A stretch of DNA of 64,000 nt from JAWVFN01 sp963696625 (GCA_963696625.1 CAVOKZ010000038.1:1-64000), one strand, 5' to 3'; positions 34,780-43,033 are shown, numbered from the stretch's first letter. Program-made: numbers and translations. The notes: generated by a model not told the origin, from the letters alone.

Positions 34780-35352
34780 ATGAAGGAAGCGCTTGGCCCG
34801 TCGCTGAAGGCGGCCGCCTGGACCGCGTTCCTCGCCGGGCTGCTGCTCCTGCTGCTCCGGCCCCCCGACCTCGGCGGCCTCGAGAACCTGCTGCTGATCG
34901 CCGCGGGCGGCCTGGCGATTGCCGTGGCCACGGCCTGGGTGACCTCCATGGCGATCGGCCGCGAGATGCCCGAGCCCGAGTTCCGCCGCCTGGTCGACCG
35001 CAGCGAGGCGCTGGCGGCGATGCCGCCGCCCGAGTATCCGCCCAGCGAGTTCGACGAGCTGGTGATCCGGGCGCTCGACGAGCTGCCCGGCGAGTTCCAG
35101 GAGCTGCTTCGCCACACACCGGTCGTCATCTCACGGCGAGGCGCCGAGTTCGGCGCCTACGGCCACTACATCGGCGGCACGATCGCCCGCGACGGCTTCG
35201 CCGACCGGATCGTGATCTACCAGGACACGCTCGAACGCGACTTCGGCGAGCACCCGCTGCTGCTCCAGGCCCAGGTCGAACGGGTCGTGCGCCACGAGGT
35301 CGCCCACCATCTCGGCTGGGACGAGGCCGGCGTCCGCGGCCTCGGGCTCTGA
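34780..35352 (+). CDS. membrane-anchored zincin-like metallopeptidase
   Basis: 190 residues from ATG 34780; the longer upstream frame lies over the SET gene. Two hydrophobic segments (about 13-27 and 35-58) anchor the protein. The C-terminal domain, from FDELVIRALDELP to the end, is of the small zincin_1 (DUF1025) family, with VVRHEVAHHLGWDE giving His172, Glu173 and His176, plus Asp181. Peptidase activity has rarely been shown for this family. Most relatives lack the membrane part, so the fusion is a little unusual. Confidence 0.85.
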   Translation: MKEALGPSLKAAAWTAFLAGLLLLLLRPPDLGGLENLLLIAAGGLAIAVATAWVTSMAIGREMPEPEFRRLVDRSEALAAMPPPEYPPSEFDELVIRALDELPGEFQELLRHTPVVISRRGAEFGAYGHYIGGTIARDGFADRIVIYQDTLERDFGEHPLLLQAQVERVVRHEVAHHLGWDEAGVRGLGL

Positions 35353-35355
35353 GCC

Positions 35356-35958
35356 CTACTCCTTCTCGCTGATCAGGGCGACGGGGAGGCCGAGGCCGGC
35401 TTCCCCGCGGATGGTCGCGATCCGGCGGCCCGGCTGAACTGCGTCGCGGATCGAGCCGAGCTTCTCGCCGAGCAGCTCGGCGCAGGCGTCGAGGTCGGCG
35501 ACCGCGAAGGTGATGCCCCAGAAGCTCGCCGGCCCGGGCGGGGCCTTGGCGTGCTCGACGACCTCGAGGATCACCTCGCCGAGGCGGAAGAAGCCCTGGC
35601 GCAGCCTGCCCTCGCCGGCGTCGACCTCGCGCACCCGGCGGCGCTCGATGCCCGCCGCCTCGAGGGCGGCGGTCGTGCGCTCGAGATCGGGCGTGAGGAC
35701 GACGAGGTGATCGATGCGGACGACGCCGTTCGGGTGAGCCGGGCGCGCTGCGGGTGGTGGGCTTTGCTCGAGAGCGGTGGGGAGCCCGTCCAGGTCGGCG
35801 GTTGCGGTGCCGGTCAAGACCCAGCTGCCGATTCCCTCACCTCCGCCGAGATCGAGGCGCACGCTCCCCGTCTGAATCGCCTTGTCCTCGACCGTGAAGC
35901 CGGCTCCGGCCCAGGCCTCGGAGTCGGCGCCGATCGCGATCGCGACAATGCTCGCCAC
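35356..35958 (-). CDS. VOC-superfamily (glyoxalase-like) protein
   Basis: 200 residues. The main body, IDHLVVLTPDLERTTAALEAAG and SFWGITFAVADLDACAELLG, is a pair of beta-alpha-beta-beta-beta modules of the vicinal oxygen chelate fold. The first 75 residues form a poorly conserved half-domain. Potential metal ligands are His83 and Glu in VILEVVEH. VOC proteins include isomerases, dioxygenases and resistance proteins; the reaction cannot be told. It converges with the metallopeptidase gene with a 3-bp gap. Confidence 0.85.
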   Translation of the reverse strand: MASIVAIAIGADSEAWAGAGFTVEDKAIQTGSVRLDLGGGEGIGSWVLTGTATADLDGLPTALEQSPPPAARPAHPNGVVRIDHLVVLTPDLERTTAALEAAGIERRRVREVDAGEGRLRQGFFRLGEVILEVVEHAKAPPGPASFWGITFAVADLDACAELLGEKLGSIRDAVQPGRRIATIRGEAGLGLPVALISEKE

Positions 35959-36023
35959 GCGCCCGCGTGTCCTAGGACCCGTGGGTGACGTCCGCGTCCA
36001 TACCCGTGCGCGGGATCGTAACC

Positions 36024-36287
36024 CTAAGCGGGGGAGGAGGCGCCGATCAGCGCCAGCTTCTCGGCCCGGTCGAGCCGCTTGATCCGCGCTTCCTCGCGGC
36101 GGGCGCTGATCTCGTCGGGCAGCTCGAAGGCGGCGGCGAGCTCGACCGGCAGGCGGCTGCGGGTGTAGCGCGCGCCGCGCCCGGCGTTGTGGGCCTCGAG
36201 CCGCTTGGCGACGTCGTAGGTCCAGCCGCAGTAGAGGCTCGAGTCCGCGCAGCGGAGCAGATAGACGTGTGCCGGCCGCTTGCTCAT
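36024..36287 (-). CDS. GIY-YIG nuclease superfamily protein (YhbQ/UPF0213-like)
   Basis: 87 residues. HVYLLRCADSSLYCGWTYD is the GIY-YIG core (here VYLL and LYCG), RLEAHNAGRGARYTRSRLP has the conserved Arg and His, and the C-terminus has the conserved Glu (SARREEARIKRL). Length is typical of the single-domain UPF0213 family, which may nick damaged or branched DNA. An ATG at 36296 adds three residues. The very long open frame on this strand continuing to 38321 is a GC artefact opposite real genes. Confidence 0.9.
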   Translation of the reverse strand: MSKRPAHVYLLRCADSSLYCGWTYDVAKRLEAHNAGRGARYTRSRLPVELAAAFELPDEISARREEARIKRLDRAEKLALIGASSPA

Positions 36288-36344
36288 TGACGCCATATTC
36301 TCGGCTGCTGGTACGGGGCCTGCTAACCGCGTACTCTGCGGCGC

Positions 36345-37421
36345 ATGTTTGCGGCGCCGCAGGGGCGGGTCCGGAGCTGGGGACGGCTGCTTGCCGTCAT
36401 CGTCGCCGTGCTCTTCCCCGGCGGCGCGACCGCGCTTGCCCAGGAGATGCCCGACAAGGAGAAGCCGCCGCCGACGAACACGCGGCTGCTGCGCAGCCAG
36501 TGGGACCGGCGTCAGATCGGGCTCGAGACGCCGCTGATCCGCCGCGCCAGCCTCGTACCGGTGACGGTCGGCCTCGTCGACACGGGCGTCGACCTCCGCC
36601 ACCCGGATCTGCGCGACCAGCTGTGGAGCAACCCGCGGGTGGCGCCGGCGCCGATGGGGCAGGGGTACGTGCCGCGCGGCGCGCACGGCTGGGACCTGAT
36701 CAACCAGACGGCGCGGCCCCAGGACATCGGGGGCCACAGCACCGTCGTCTCCGGGGTGATCGCCGCCGAAAACGACAACCGGGTCGGCATCGACGGCGTC
36801 GCGCCGAACGCGCGGCTGATGGCGCTGCGCGCCTGTACGAAGCCGCCGACGACGGCGATCGTCTGCTCCGACGCGAGCTACGCGGCGGCGATCAACTGGG
36901 CCGCCGCGCACGGGGCGCGGGTGATCAACATGAGCTGGAGCGTCGGTGGCGGCCCGGCGGTCTCGGCGGCGGTCGCCGCCCACCCGGCGACGCTGTTCGT
37001 CGCGGGCTCCGAGAACGGGGGCGGCCAGGACGTCGACGCGGGCAAGGTCGCGCACAACTGCGAGCTGCCCAACCTCAACCTGATCTGCGTCACCGGCTCG
37101 ACCCGCGGCGGGGGCCGGGCGCCGTGCTCGAACGTCGGGCCGGTATCGGTCGACCTTGCCGCGCCCGGGGTCGGCGTGACGACGACCCTGCTCGGCGGCC
37201 GCTATCTGCTCGGCAGCGCCTGCGCGGTCACCTTCGCGGTGCCCCACGTCACCGGGGTCGCTGCGCTGCTCTTCGGCGCCGTGCCCGGCGCCGGAGTGCG
37301 CGCCGTCAAGCAGGCGCTGCTCGACGGCGCCGTGGCCAGCCCGGCGTTTCGCGGTCAGACCGTGACCGGCGGGATCGTCAACGCGACGCGGGCGCTGAGG
37401 CTCTTGCGTTCGCGCGTCTAG
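36345..37421 (+). CDS. secreted subtilisin-family (S8) protein with Ser to Thr at the active site
   Basis: 358 residues. A signal peptide (about 11-32, cleaving near ALA-QE) precedes the S8 domain. Asp79 lies in VGLVDTGVDLRHPDL and His131 in GGHSTVVSGV. The serine box, normally GTSMAxPHV, reads AVTFAVPHVTG, so the nucleophile position is Thr296 (codon 37230-37232). The oxyanion region FVAGSENGGG looks kept. Cys are placed as in secreted S8 enzymes (disulphides). It may be inactive, a peptide-binding pseudoprotease, or work with Thr. A mutated or mis-called codon would need a change from ACC, so the neighbouring changes (G to A, T to V) argue for genuine divergence. Confidence 0.85.
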   Translation: MFAAPQGRVRSWGRLLAVIVAVLFPGGATALAQEMPDKEKPPPTNTRLLRSQWDRRQIGLETPLIRRASLVPVTVGLVDTGVDLRHPDLRDQLWSNPRVAPAPMGQGYVPRGAHGWDLINQTARPQDIGGHSTVVSGVIAAENDNRVGIDGVAPNARLMALRACTKPPTTAIVCSDASYAAAINWAAAHGARVINMSWSVGGGPAVSAAVAAHPATLFVAGSENGGGQDVDAGKVAHNCELPNLNLICVTGSTRGGGRAPCSNVGPVSVDLAAPGVGVTTTLLGGRYLLGSACAVTFAVPHVTGVAALLFGAVPGAGVRAVKQALLDGAVASPAFRGQTVTGGIVNATRALRLLRSRV

Positions 37422-37511
37422 ACCTCTACCGTGTTGTGAGACGAGACGCACCAGCTGGACACACGCTGGCCAGGGTGTTCGGATCGCAGGAGCTTCAACG
37501 AGGTCCGAACC

Positions 37512-38453
37512 ATGGAAAGCGCCACGTCGAGTCCCCAACCTGAGTTGCGCCCGGTCGGGCACGCCGCGCTCGACAAGGCCGCGAGCATCCTGGTCACCGG
37601 TGTCCCGCCCGCGCTGTTGGTGCTGGCGATCGTCTTCAGCTGGGGCAGCATCCTGCATTGGCACGACGCCGTCGCCTTCCTGGCTCCGTATCTGCTGATC
37701 GGCGCCGGCGTCACCGTCGGCTACCACCGCCTCTTCACCCACCGCAGCTTCAAGGCGACGAGAGCTGTGAAGGCCACCCTTGCGATCCTCGGCTCGGCCG
37801 CGGCCGAGGGCGCCGTGATCGAGTGGGTCTCGACCCACCGCCAGCACCACCAGTTCTCCGACCACGAGGGCGACCCGCACAGCCCCCACGTTGGGCACGG
37901 GAGCGGCTTCTGGGGGCAGGTGCGCGGGCTGTTCCATGCCCACGTCGGCTGGATCTTCGGCGATTCCGAGCGCGCCGACGAGAACCGCTATGCGCCGGAC
38001 CTGATGAAGGACCCGCTGATCGTCTTTCTCAACAGGACCTGGCTGATCTGGGTACTCGCCGGGCTCGCGTTCCCGTTCGTACTTGGGTTTGCGCTCACCG
38101 GCGGCCTCACCGGCGGCCTCACCGGCCTGCTCTGGGGCGGCGCAGTACGGATCTTCGTCCTCCACCACACGACCTTCAGTATCAACAGCCTCTGCCACTT
38201 CTACGGCCGCAGGCAATTCGAGACGGGCGACGAGTCGCGCAATCTCGCCTGGCTGGCGCCATTCACGCTCGGCGAGGCCTGGCACAACAACCATCACGCC
38301 TTCCCCACTTCCGCCACGCACGGTCTGGGCCGCTGGCAGCTCGATCCTTCGGCGGGGGTGATCTGGATGCTCGAGCGGTTGGGTCTCGCCTGGGATGTCG
38401 TCCGGATCACTCCTGAGCGCCAGCGGCTCAAGGCCGCTCCCACTTCCACCTGA
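37512..38453 (+). CDS. acyl-CoA/acyl-lipid delta-9-type fatty acid desaturase
   Basis: 313 residues with four membrane segments. The three histidine boxes are HRLFTH (72-77), HRQHH (109-113) and HNNHH (258-262), the set of the delta-9 stearoyl-CoA desaturase family; GYHRLFTHRSF and EAWHNNHHAFP are canonical. It should place a cis double bond in a fatty acyl chain using O2 and electrons from a ferredoxin or cytochrome b5-like donor. A short in-frame repeat gives TGGLTGGLTGLL. The start is ATG 37512, 90 bp after the subtilase gene. Confidence 0.93.
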   Translation: MESATSSPQPELRPVGHAALDKAASILVTGVPPALLVLAIVFSWGSILHWHDAVAFLAPYLLIGAGVTVGYHRLFTHRSFKATRAVKATLAILGSAAAEGAVIEWVSTHRQHHQFSDHEGDPHSPHVGHGSGFWGQVRGLFHAHVGWIFGDSERADENRYAPDLMKDPLIVFLNRTWLIWVLAGLAFPFVLGFALTGGLTGGLTGLLWGGAVRIFVLHHTTFSINSLCHFYGRRQFETGDESRNLAWLAPFTLGEAWHNNHHAFPTSATHGLGRWQLDPSAGVIWMLERLGLAWDVVRITPERQRLKAAPTST

Positions 38454-38526
38454 ACCCCTGGCGGACCTTGTCGACCGGCGTATCGCCGAGGACGATGACA
38501 GTGAGCGAGCCTAGCCGCCGCGGCGT

Positions 38527-39333
38527 TCAGCCGGCGAGGCTGGAGGAGAGGAAGTCGAGGGCGCTCGTCACTCTGGCGTAGACCGAGGGCGCGAGCCGCG
38601 AGCCGCAGGCGATGTCGCCGACCTCGCCCGCAAACGAGGTGACGCCGACGAGGCGCGGGCCGGCGGGGGTGTCGGCGACCATCGGGCCGCCGCTGTCGCC
38701 GAAGCAGGTGGTCGCGCCGATTGGCTTGCTCGAGAACCGCAGCCCGAGCGAGCAGATCATCGTGCGGGCGTGGAACGCCCGGCGGTAGATGCGGCGGCAG
38801 CGGCGGCTGGGCCGCAGCTTCTCGCGGGTCTCGGTCAACACCCCGACGCGGCTCGGCTCCGAGATCAGCGGCTTGCGATCGCCGTAGCCCGCGACTCGCA
38901 CGAACTGGCCGAAGCGGAGCAGGCCGCCGACCTCATCGGGGGAGGGAAGCTCGATCGGCGCGGCCCCGGTTCGCCGCGCCAGCGTCAGCACCGCGAGATC
39001 GTGGCGCCCGTTCTTGCGGTAGCGCGGGTAGCGGCTCACCCTGCGCACCTTGATGATCTCGCCGCCGGCGCCGTGGCGAAGGCGGGCGCGGCCGGTGACG
39101 ACGCGAAGGTCGCGGTGGACCTTGTGGCGGGCGCAGTGAGCGGCGGTCAGGACCTTGGTCGGCGCGATCACCGAGCCCGTGCAGATCAGGCTCTTGTGGT
39201 CGCGGATCGCGACGATGAACGGCCAGTCCGCGATCGCGGCTCGGTGGCCGCCGACCACCGCTGCCGAGGCCGGGGGGAGGAGGAGCGCCGCCAGGGCACA
39301 GCCGAGGAAGGCGACGGATGCGCGGCGGCTCAT
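38527..39333 (-). CDS. secreted trypsin-like serine protease (S1)
   Basis: 268 residues from ATG 39331-39333 (a GTG 18 bp upstream is possible). Signal peptide 1-24 ending PASA, then AVVGGHRAAIADWPFIVAI as the mature N-terminus without a long propeptide. The triad is His66 (LTAAHC), Asp112 (HDLAVL) and Ser214 (CFGDSGGP). Six Cys fit chymotrypsin-like disulphides. Expected to be secreted. It may serve as a scavenging protease like the neighbouring S8 protein. Confidence 0.92.
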   Translation of the reverse strand: MSRRASVAFLGCALAALLLPPASAAVVGGHRAAIADWPFIVAIRDHKSLICTGSVIAPTKVLTAAHCARHKVHRDLRVVTGRARLRHGAGGEIIKVRRVSRYPRYRKNGRHDLAVLTLARRTGAAPIELPSPDEVGGLLRFGQFVRVAGYGDRKPLISEPSRVGVLTETREKLRPSRRCRRIYRRAFHARTMICSLGLRFSSKPIGATTCFGDSGGPMVADTPAGPRLVGVTSFAGEVGDIACGSRLAPSVYARVTSALDFLSSSLAG

Positions 39334-39463
39334 CGCCGGGGATCTTGCCACCGGGAACGGACCGGGGCGCCGTTACGCGTGCCGTGCTTTCTGCTGGGAC
39401 TGTGGGTACGAGTCGTCGCGGGGCTCTGAGTCGCGAACCCACCCAACCTGCGTGAAAACCCCC

Positions 39464-39693
39464 ATGTCGATCCTCCTTGCGGACGAGCGTGCAGCCGTCC
39501 GCCGTCAGCGCACCTCAGCGTGCGCACGATCGAGCCGCACCGCGCGAGCGTGCAGCGAAAGCTCGGCACGAGCAACCGTGCCGAGCTTGTCCGCTACGCG
39601 ATCGACCAGGGCGTGGTCGAGTTCCGGGCTGAGAAGGAGCTCGTGACGACCGAACCCCGGTCCGGGTGGGCGGATCGGGGATCGGTCGTCTAG
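39464..39693 (+). pseudogene. NarL/LuxR-type response regulator remnant with large internal deletion
   Basis: ATG 39464 opens with MSILLADERAAVRRQ, the beta1-alpha1 start of a NarL-type receiver domain (compare MSILLADDHAVVRxGL). A few bases later, in another frame from 39514, LSVRTIEPHRASVQRKLG then SNRAELVRYAIDQGVVEF is the second half of a LuxR HTH domain, ending with TAG 39691-39693. The phosphoacceptor Asp and most of the protein, about 130 residues, are missing. It ends against the convergent zinc-ribbon gene. A third regulator in the window that keeps both ends but has lost the middle. Confidence 0.8.
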
Positions 39694-40022
39694 GCGGGAG
39701 CGAGCTCGCCGGCGTCACGGAGGGCGCGGCGGATCTTGCGCACCGTGGCGGACGAGCACTGGGCGCGCTTGGCCACCTCGACCTCAGTGGCCTCGGGGTC
39801 GCGGCGCAGCTCGAACTCGATCAGTGCCTGACGGCGGGGGGCCCAGCCCTCGGCGCCGCTCTTGGCGGCCGCCTGGTCCATGACCTCTTCGCGGCGGCAA
39901 CGCAGGCACAGCCAGTTGCGGCCACTCTTGGCCCAACCGGCGGGCTGCTTCGGGGTTGAATCGGACGGATAGCTGACAGTCACGTCGCATCCGCTACACG
40001 TCCAGCTACTGCGGCTACTCAT
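39690..40022 (-). CDS. small zinc-ribbon/HTH DNA-binding protein
   Basis: 110 residues. WTCSGCDVTVSY and WLCLRCRRE give a CxxC...CxxC zinc ribbon (about 8-43), and the C-terminal half (EVEVAKRAQCSSATVRKIRRAL) is a helix-turn-helix. It is likely a sequence-specific regulator or single-stranded nucleic acid binder. I do not recognise the exact family. It is divergent from the gene at 40244 across a 221-bp region with mutually exclusive hairpins. Confidence 0.7.
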   Translation of the reverse strand: MSSRSSWTCSGCDVTVSYPSDSTPKQPAGWAKSGRNWLCLRCRREEVMDQAAAKSGAEGWAPRRQALIEFELRRDPEATEVEVAKRAQCSSATVRKIRRALRDAGELAPA

Positions 40023-40103
40023 TCTGCTTCGTCGCTCCTTGTACTAGTCGTTTCTTGGGCGCGGGCGTCGCGCCCGGGCTCGCTCTACGTGTCTGCTTGT
40101 GTC

Positions 40104-40156
40104 GAACCGCTCAAACGTGCCGTCTGGCGCGCGTTCTTCAAGCGGTTCAGCGCTTG
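40104..40156. promoter_or_regulatory. two overlapping hairpins in divergent intergenic region
   Basis: GAACCGCT (40104-40111) pairs with AGCGGTTC (40141-40148), with AACG/CGTT adding inner pairs. Alternatively CAAGCG (40139-40144) pairs with CGCTTG (40151-40156). The two share bases 40141-40144, so only one can form. This could be an attenuator or just regulator sites. Confidence 0.3.
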
Positions 40157-40169
40157 GGATCGACGGTTG

Positions 40170-40202
40170 TTCACACGATTCGTGAGCCGATCCGTATATA
40201 TA
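40170..40202 (+). promoter_or_regulatory. candidate promoter with TATATA -10
   Basis: TTCACA (40170-40175) and TATATA (40195-40200) are separated by 19 bp. The AT-rich -10 stands out in this genome and lies 44 bp before the ATG at 40244. Confidence 0.4.
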
Positions 40203-40243
40203 GGGTACCAAGCCTGGCCGATCCCCTTTTCTTATGACCCGGA

Positions 40244-40486
40244 ATGACCGATTTCTACCGTTGGAAGCTTGATATCGCCAATAACCCGCCCGAAGGGTTC
40301 ATCATCCACACGGGCGCAGAGGTCGACGGAAAGATGAGCATCGTCGACATCTGGGACCCGGCCGAAGCATTCGGGGCTTTTGCAGAGTCAAAGCTGGGGC
40401 AGACAGTCGCCGAGGTGATGGGCGACGACGCGCCCGCAATCGAGCCGAAGTTCACGGAATTGCGCACAGTCACCCAGTCTTCGTAA
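40244..40486 (+). CDS. small hypothetical protein (dimeric alpha/beta-barrel-like)
   Basis: 80 residues. GFIIHTGAEVDGKMSIVDIWDPAEAFGAFAESKL, followed by VAEVMG and a C-terminal FTELRTV strand (seen in pieces), resembles the antibiotic-monooxygenase-like dimeric barrel proteins in which a Trp (here IWD) and a helix follow the second strand. It carries its own promoter. No operon partner. Function unknown; heme or substrate binding cannot be claimed. Confidence 0.65.
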   Translation: MTDFYRWKLDIANNPPEGFIIHTGAEVDGKMSIVDIWDPAEAFGAFAESKLGQTVAEVMGDDAPAIEPKFTELRTVTQSS

Positions 40487-40523
40487 CACCCGACTCCCCG
40501 ATAGCCGGTATGAATCACCGGCC

Positions 40524-41993
40524 TTGAACACGACGCTCGAAGAATTCGAGGGCACCGGCGCGCGCGCGAGCTGGGGCCTGATCGCCGCGCTGACGCTGCT
40601 CGTCGCGGCGCTGGCGCTGTGCTTCGATCGCGTCAACAACGGCGACCTCTACCTGCAGCTCGCGAGCGGCCGCTTCATCGCCGACCACGGGCTGGTCAGC
40701 ACCGACCCGTTCCCGACGATCGCCGAGGGCGGGCAGTGGCTGAACGCGCAGTGGCTGACAGAGCTCGGCTTCTTCAGCATCTTCGAATCGATCGGGATGA
40801 CGGGACTGACGGTCGTCTATGCGGTCCTGCTCGCGCTGCCGCTGGGCCTGCTGCTCTGGCTCTGCCGGCGCAAGGGCACGCCGATGCTGGTGGCGGTCGC
40901 GGCGCTTTACTTCCCCGGGGCGCTCGCCGTCATCCACCCCCGGGCCGGGGGTCTCTCGCTGCTCTGCTTCTCGGTGCTCGTGACGCTGATCGCGGTGAGC
41001 TGGGGCGAGCGGTCGGCGGACGCAGAGCCGCGTCACCACCGCCTCGCCCTGCTCGCGATCTTGGCGCTGTTCGCGCTGTGGGCGAACTTGCACGGTGGCT
41101 TCGTCGCCGGCCTGATCCTGATCGGACTCGTCTGCGTCGGCGCGGCGATCGACCGCTGGCGGGGCCTGCCGGAGGCGGTCTCGCTGCGGCGGGTCGGGGT
41201 GCTCGCGGGCATCGGGGCGGTAGCCGTCGCCGTGGTCTCGGTCTCGACTCCCCTCGGCGGCCAGATCTGGGAGTACCTGCTCAGCTTCCAGAACAACACG
41301 ATCACCTTCGTCACCCAGGAGTGGGACTCGGCGTTCGTCTCGCCGAAGGCGGTCGCCTACCTGACGATCGCGGCGGCGTTCGTCGCCTGGACCTGGCTGC
41401 GTTCGCCGCAGCCGAGGCGGCTGACGACGCTGCTCGTGCCGGTCTTCTTCATCGCCTTTGCCGTGTTCACCCTGCGCAACATCGTCTTCGTCGGGCCGGC
41501 GATCGCCTTCATGGTCGCCTGGTCGGTGCCGAACCGGCAGCCGGTACGGCTGCGGTTCGGGGCAAGTGTCGCGGCCTTCGCCGCGTTCGCCGCCGTGGTC
41601 TCGGTCGGTGTCTGGCTGACCTTGCTCGGTCCGGCCAAGGCCTCGCCGCTGCTGCGGCCGGCCGTCGTCGACTACGCGCTCGCGCACCCGCCGCAGGAGG
41701 GCAGGATCGTCAGCTACGCCGGCGTCAGCTCCTACATCCTCTGGCGCTCGCCGACGACGCCGGTCGTGCTCAACGGCTGGGTCGAGCACTTCAGCTACTC
41801 GGAGGTGCAGGGCACCTACTCGCTGATCCGCGGCTGGTCGCACGACCCGGCCGCGCTGGCGAGGCGGCTCGAGGTCGGGGCGGTGATCGCCCACGTCCCG
41901 GCGGCGATCGACCTGCTCGAGCAGCACGGTTTCGTCGCCCGCTTCAGCTCGCCCGAGGGGACGTATCTGGTCAAGCGCTCGGTGCTTTCCTAG
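40524..41993 (+). CDS. polytopic membrane protein (GT-C glycosyltransferase-like)
   Basis: 489 residues from TTG 40524. About 10-11 membrane segments. The first loop (FDRVNNGDLYLQLASGRFI, then STDPFP and GQWLNAQWLTEL) lies where GT-C transferases carry catalytic Asp residues, and a soluble C-terminal part (GRIVSYAGVSSYILWR and VEHFSYSEVQGTYSLIRG) faces outside. Similar proteins are common in actinobacteria and Chloroflexi without assigned substrate. A six-codon mini-ORF ATG AAT CAC CGG CCT TGA (40510-40527) overlaps the TTG start and could couple translation. Confidence 0.75.
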   Translation: MNTTLEEFEGTGARASWGLIAALTLLVAALALCFDRVNNGDLYLQLASGRFIADHGLVSTDPFPTIAEGGQWLNAQWLTELGFFSIFESIGMTGLTVVYAVLLALPLGLLLWLCRRKGTPMLVAVAALYFPGALAVIHPRAGGLSLLCFSVLVTLIAVSWGERSADAEPRHHRLALLAILALFALWANLHGGFVAGLILIGLVCVGAAIDRWRGLPEAVSLRRVGVLAGIGAVAVAVVSVSTPLGGQIWEYLLSFQNNTITFVTQEWDSAFVSPKAVAYLTIAAAFVAWTWLRSPQPRRLTTLLVPVFFIAFAVFTLRNIVFVGPAIAFMVAWSVPNRQPVRLRFGASVAAFAAFAAVVSVGVWLTLLGPAKASPLLRPAVVDYALAHPPQEGRIVSYAGVSSYILWRSPTTPVVLNGWVEHFSYSEVQGTYSLIRGWSHDPAALARRLEVGAVIAHVPAAIDLLEQHGFVARFSSPEGTYLVKRSVLS

Positions 41994-42024
41994 CCGCGCA
42001 TCGGCGGGAAGTATCGTCTTCGCC

Positions 42025-42966
42025 ATGACCGAGCGCTTCTGCGACGTCGGCCGCGGCGTCACCCTCTGTTATGAGACCTTCGGCGATCCGGATGACCCGC
42101 CGATCGTGCTGGTCATGGGTCTGGCGACCCAGATGCTCGGCTGGAGCGAGGAGCACTGCAAGTCGCTGGCGGCGCGCGGCTTCTTCGTCGTCCGCTTCGA
42201 CAACCGCGACATCGGCCGCTCGACCCACTTCGACTTTCGCGCGCCATCGTTGCGCGCCCTGTTCGTGCGCCGCTTCGGACCGGAGCAGTACACCCTGGGT
42301 GATATGGCCGAGGACACGGTGGGACTGATGCGCGAGCTCGAGATCGAGCCGGCGCACGTGGTCGGCGCCTCGATGGGCGGGATGATCGCCCAGACGGTTG
42401 CCGCCCGCCACGCGGAGAGCGTGCGCTCGCTGACCTCGATCATGTCGACCACCGGGAGCCGGGTCTACGGTCAACCGCACCCCGGCGTCTACCGCGCCTT
42501 CCTCGCGCGGCGCCCCGACGATCCGGAGGCGGCGATCGAGCAGGCGGTGGGCCTCTTCGCCGCGATCGGCTCGCCGCCGCCGAATCAGGACCTCGAGCAC
42601 GTCCGCGTGCTGATCAAGCAGAGCATCGAGCGCGACCACGACCGCTTTGCGGCCGGCCGCCAGCTCGGCGCGATCCTCAAGTCGGGCAACCGGACCCGCG
42701 AGCTGCGCGGGATCGACGTGCCGACCCTGGTCATCCACGGCAACAAGGACCGGATGATCCACGTATCGGGCGGCCGCGCGACCCACCGTGCGATCGAGGG
42801 GTCGAGGCTGATGATCATCGACGGCATGGGCCACGACCTGCCGGAGGCTTTCTGGCCACGGATCGAAGAGGCGATCGCGACCTTAGCCTCGTCAACCGCC
42901 GCCGCATCAACCGCCGCCTCCTCCTCCGCTTCGCGTTCGGGGGCGGCGGTCGAGGGCTCTTCATGA
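42025..42966 (+). CDS. alpha/beta hydrolase (RdmC-like) with repeat-derived C-terminal tail
   Basis: 313 residues. IVLVMGLATQMLGW (27-40) is the oxyanion loop, FDNRDIGRS typical of the aclacinomycin methylesterase-like subgroup, GASMGG gives nucleophile Ser116, acid in HGNKDRMI and His in GMGHDLP. The domain ends by about residue 285. The last 25 residues, STAAASTAASSSASRSG and onward, are low complexity and come from a repeat also found as the C-terminus of the BVMO at 48870. Likely an esterase. Confidence 0.88.
   Translation: MTERFCDVGRGVTLCYETFGDPDDPPIVLVMGLATQMLGWSEEHCKSLAARGFFVVRFDNRDIGRSTHFDFRAPSLRALFVRRFGPEQYTLGDMAEDTVGLMRELEIEPAHVVGASMGGMIAQTVAARHAESVRSLTSIMSTTGSRVYGQPHPGVYRAFLARRPDDPEAAIEQAVGLFAAIGSPPPNQDLEHVRVLIKQSIERDHDRFAAGRQLGAILKSGNRTRELRGIDVPTLVIHGNKDRMIHVSGGRATHRAIEGSRLMIIDGMGHDLPEAFWPRIEEAIATLASSTAAASTAASSSASRSGAAVEGSS
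42906..42959 (+). repeat. GC-rich palindromic repeat translated as protein tail, copy A
   Basis: Begins ATCAACCGCCGCCTCC and contains CGGGGGCGGCGG; the CCGCCGCC and GGCGGCGG arms can pair. Copy B at 48913-48963 (minus strand) differs by one 3-bp indel and a few bases. Both sit at the 3' end of a gene and are read in the same frame (STAASSASR, then GAA and EGS). Confidence 0.75.
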
Positions 42967-43033
42967 ATGGCCCGTATCGGCCGGGTTCACAGATTCGTTA
43001 CTCGACGTTTGCCGCTCGACAACGTTTGGAGCC

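Noticed and set aside
38094..38130. Short tandem repeat in the desaturase (GGCCTCACC units)
   Set aside because: Only three short imperfect units in a membrane segment; common low-complexity sequence.
36288..38321. Extension of the GIY-YIG frame to 765 codons
   Set aside because: It covers the subtilase and desaturase genes on the other strand and has no recognisable domain outside the last 87 residues.
40515..42062. 515-codon open frame antisense to the GT-C-like membrane protein
   Set aside because: Highly charged low-complexity product; the opposite strand has clear membrane segments and family features.
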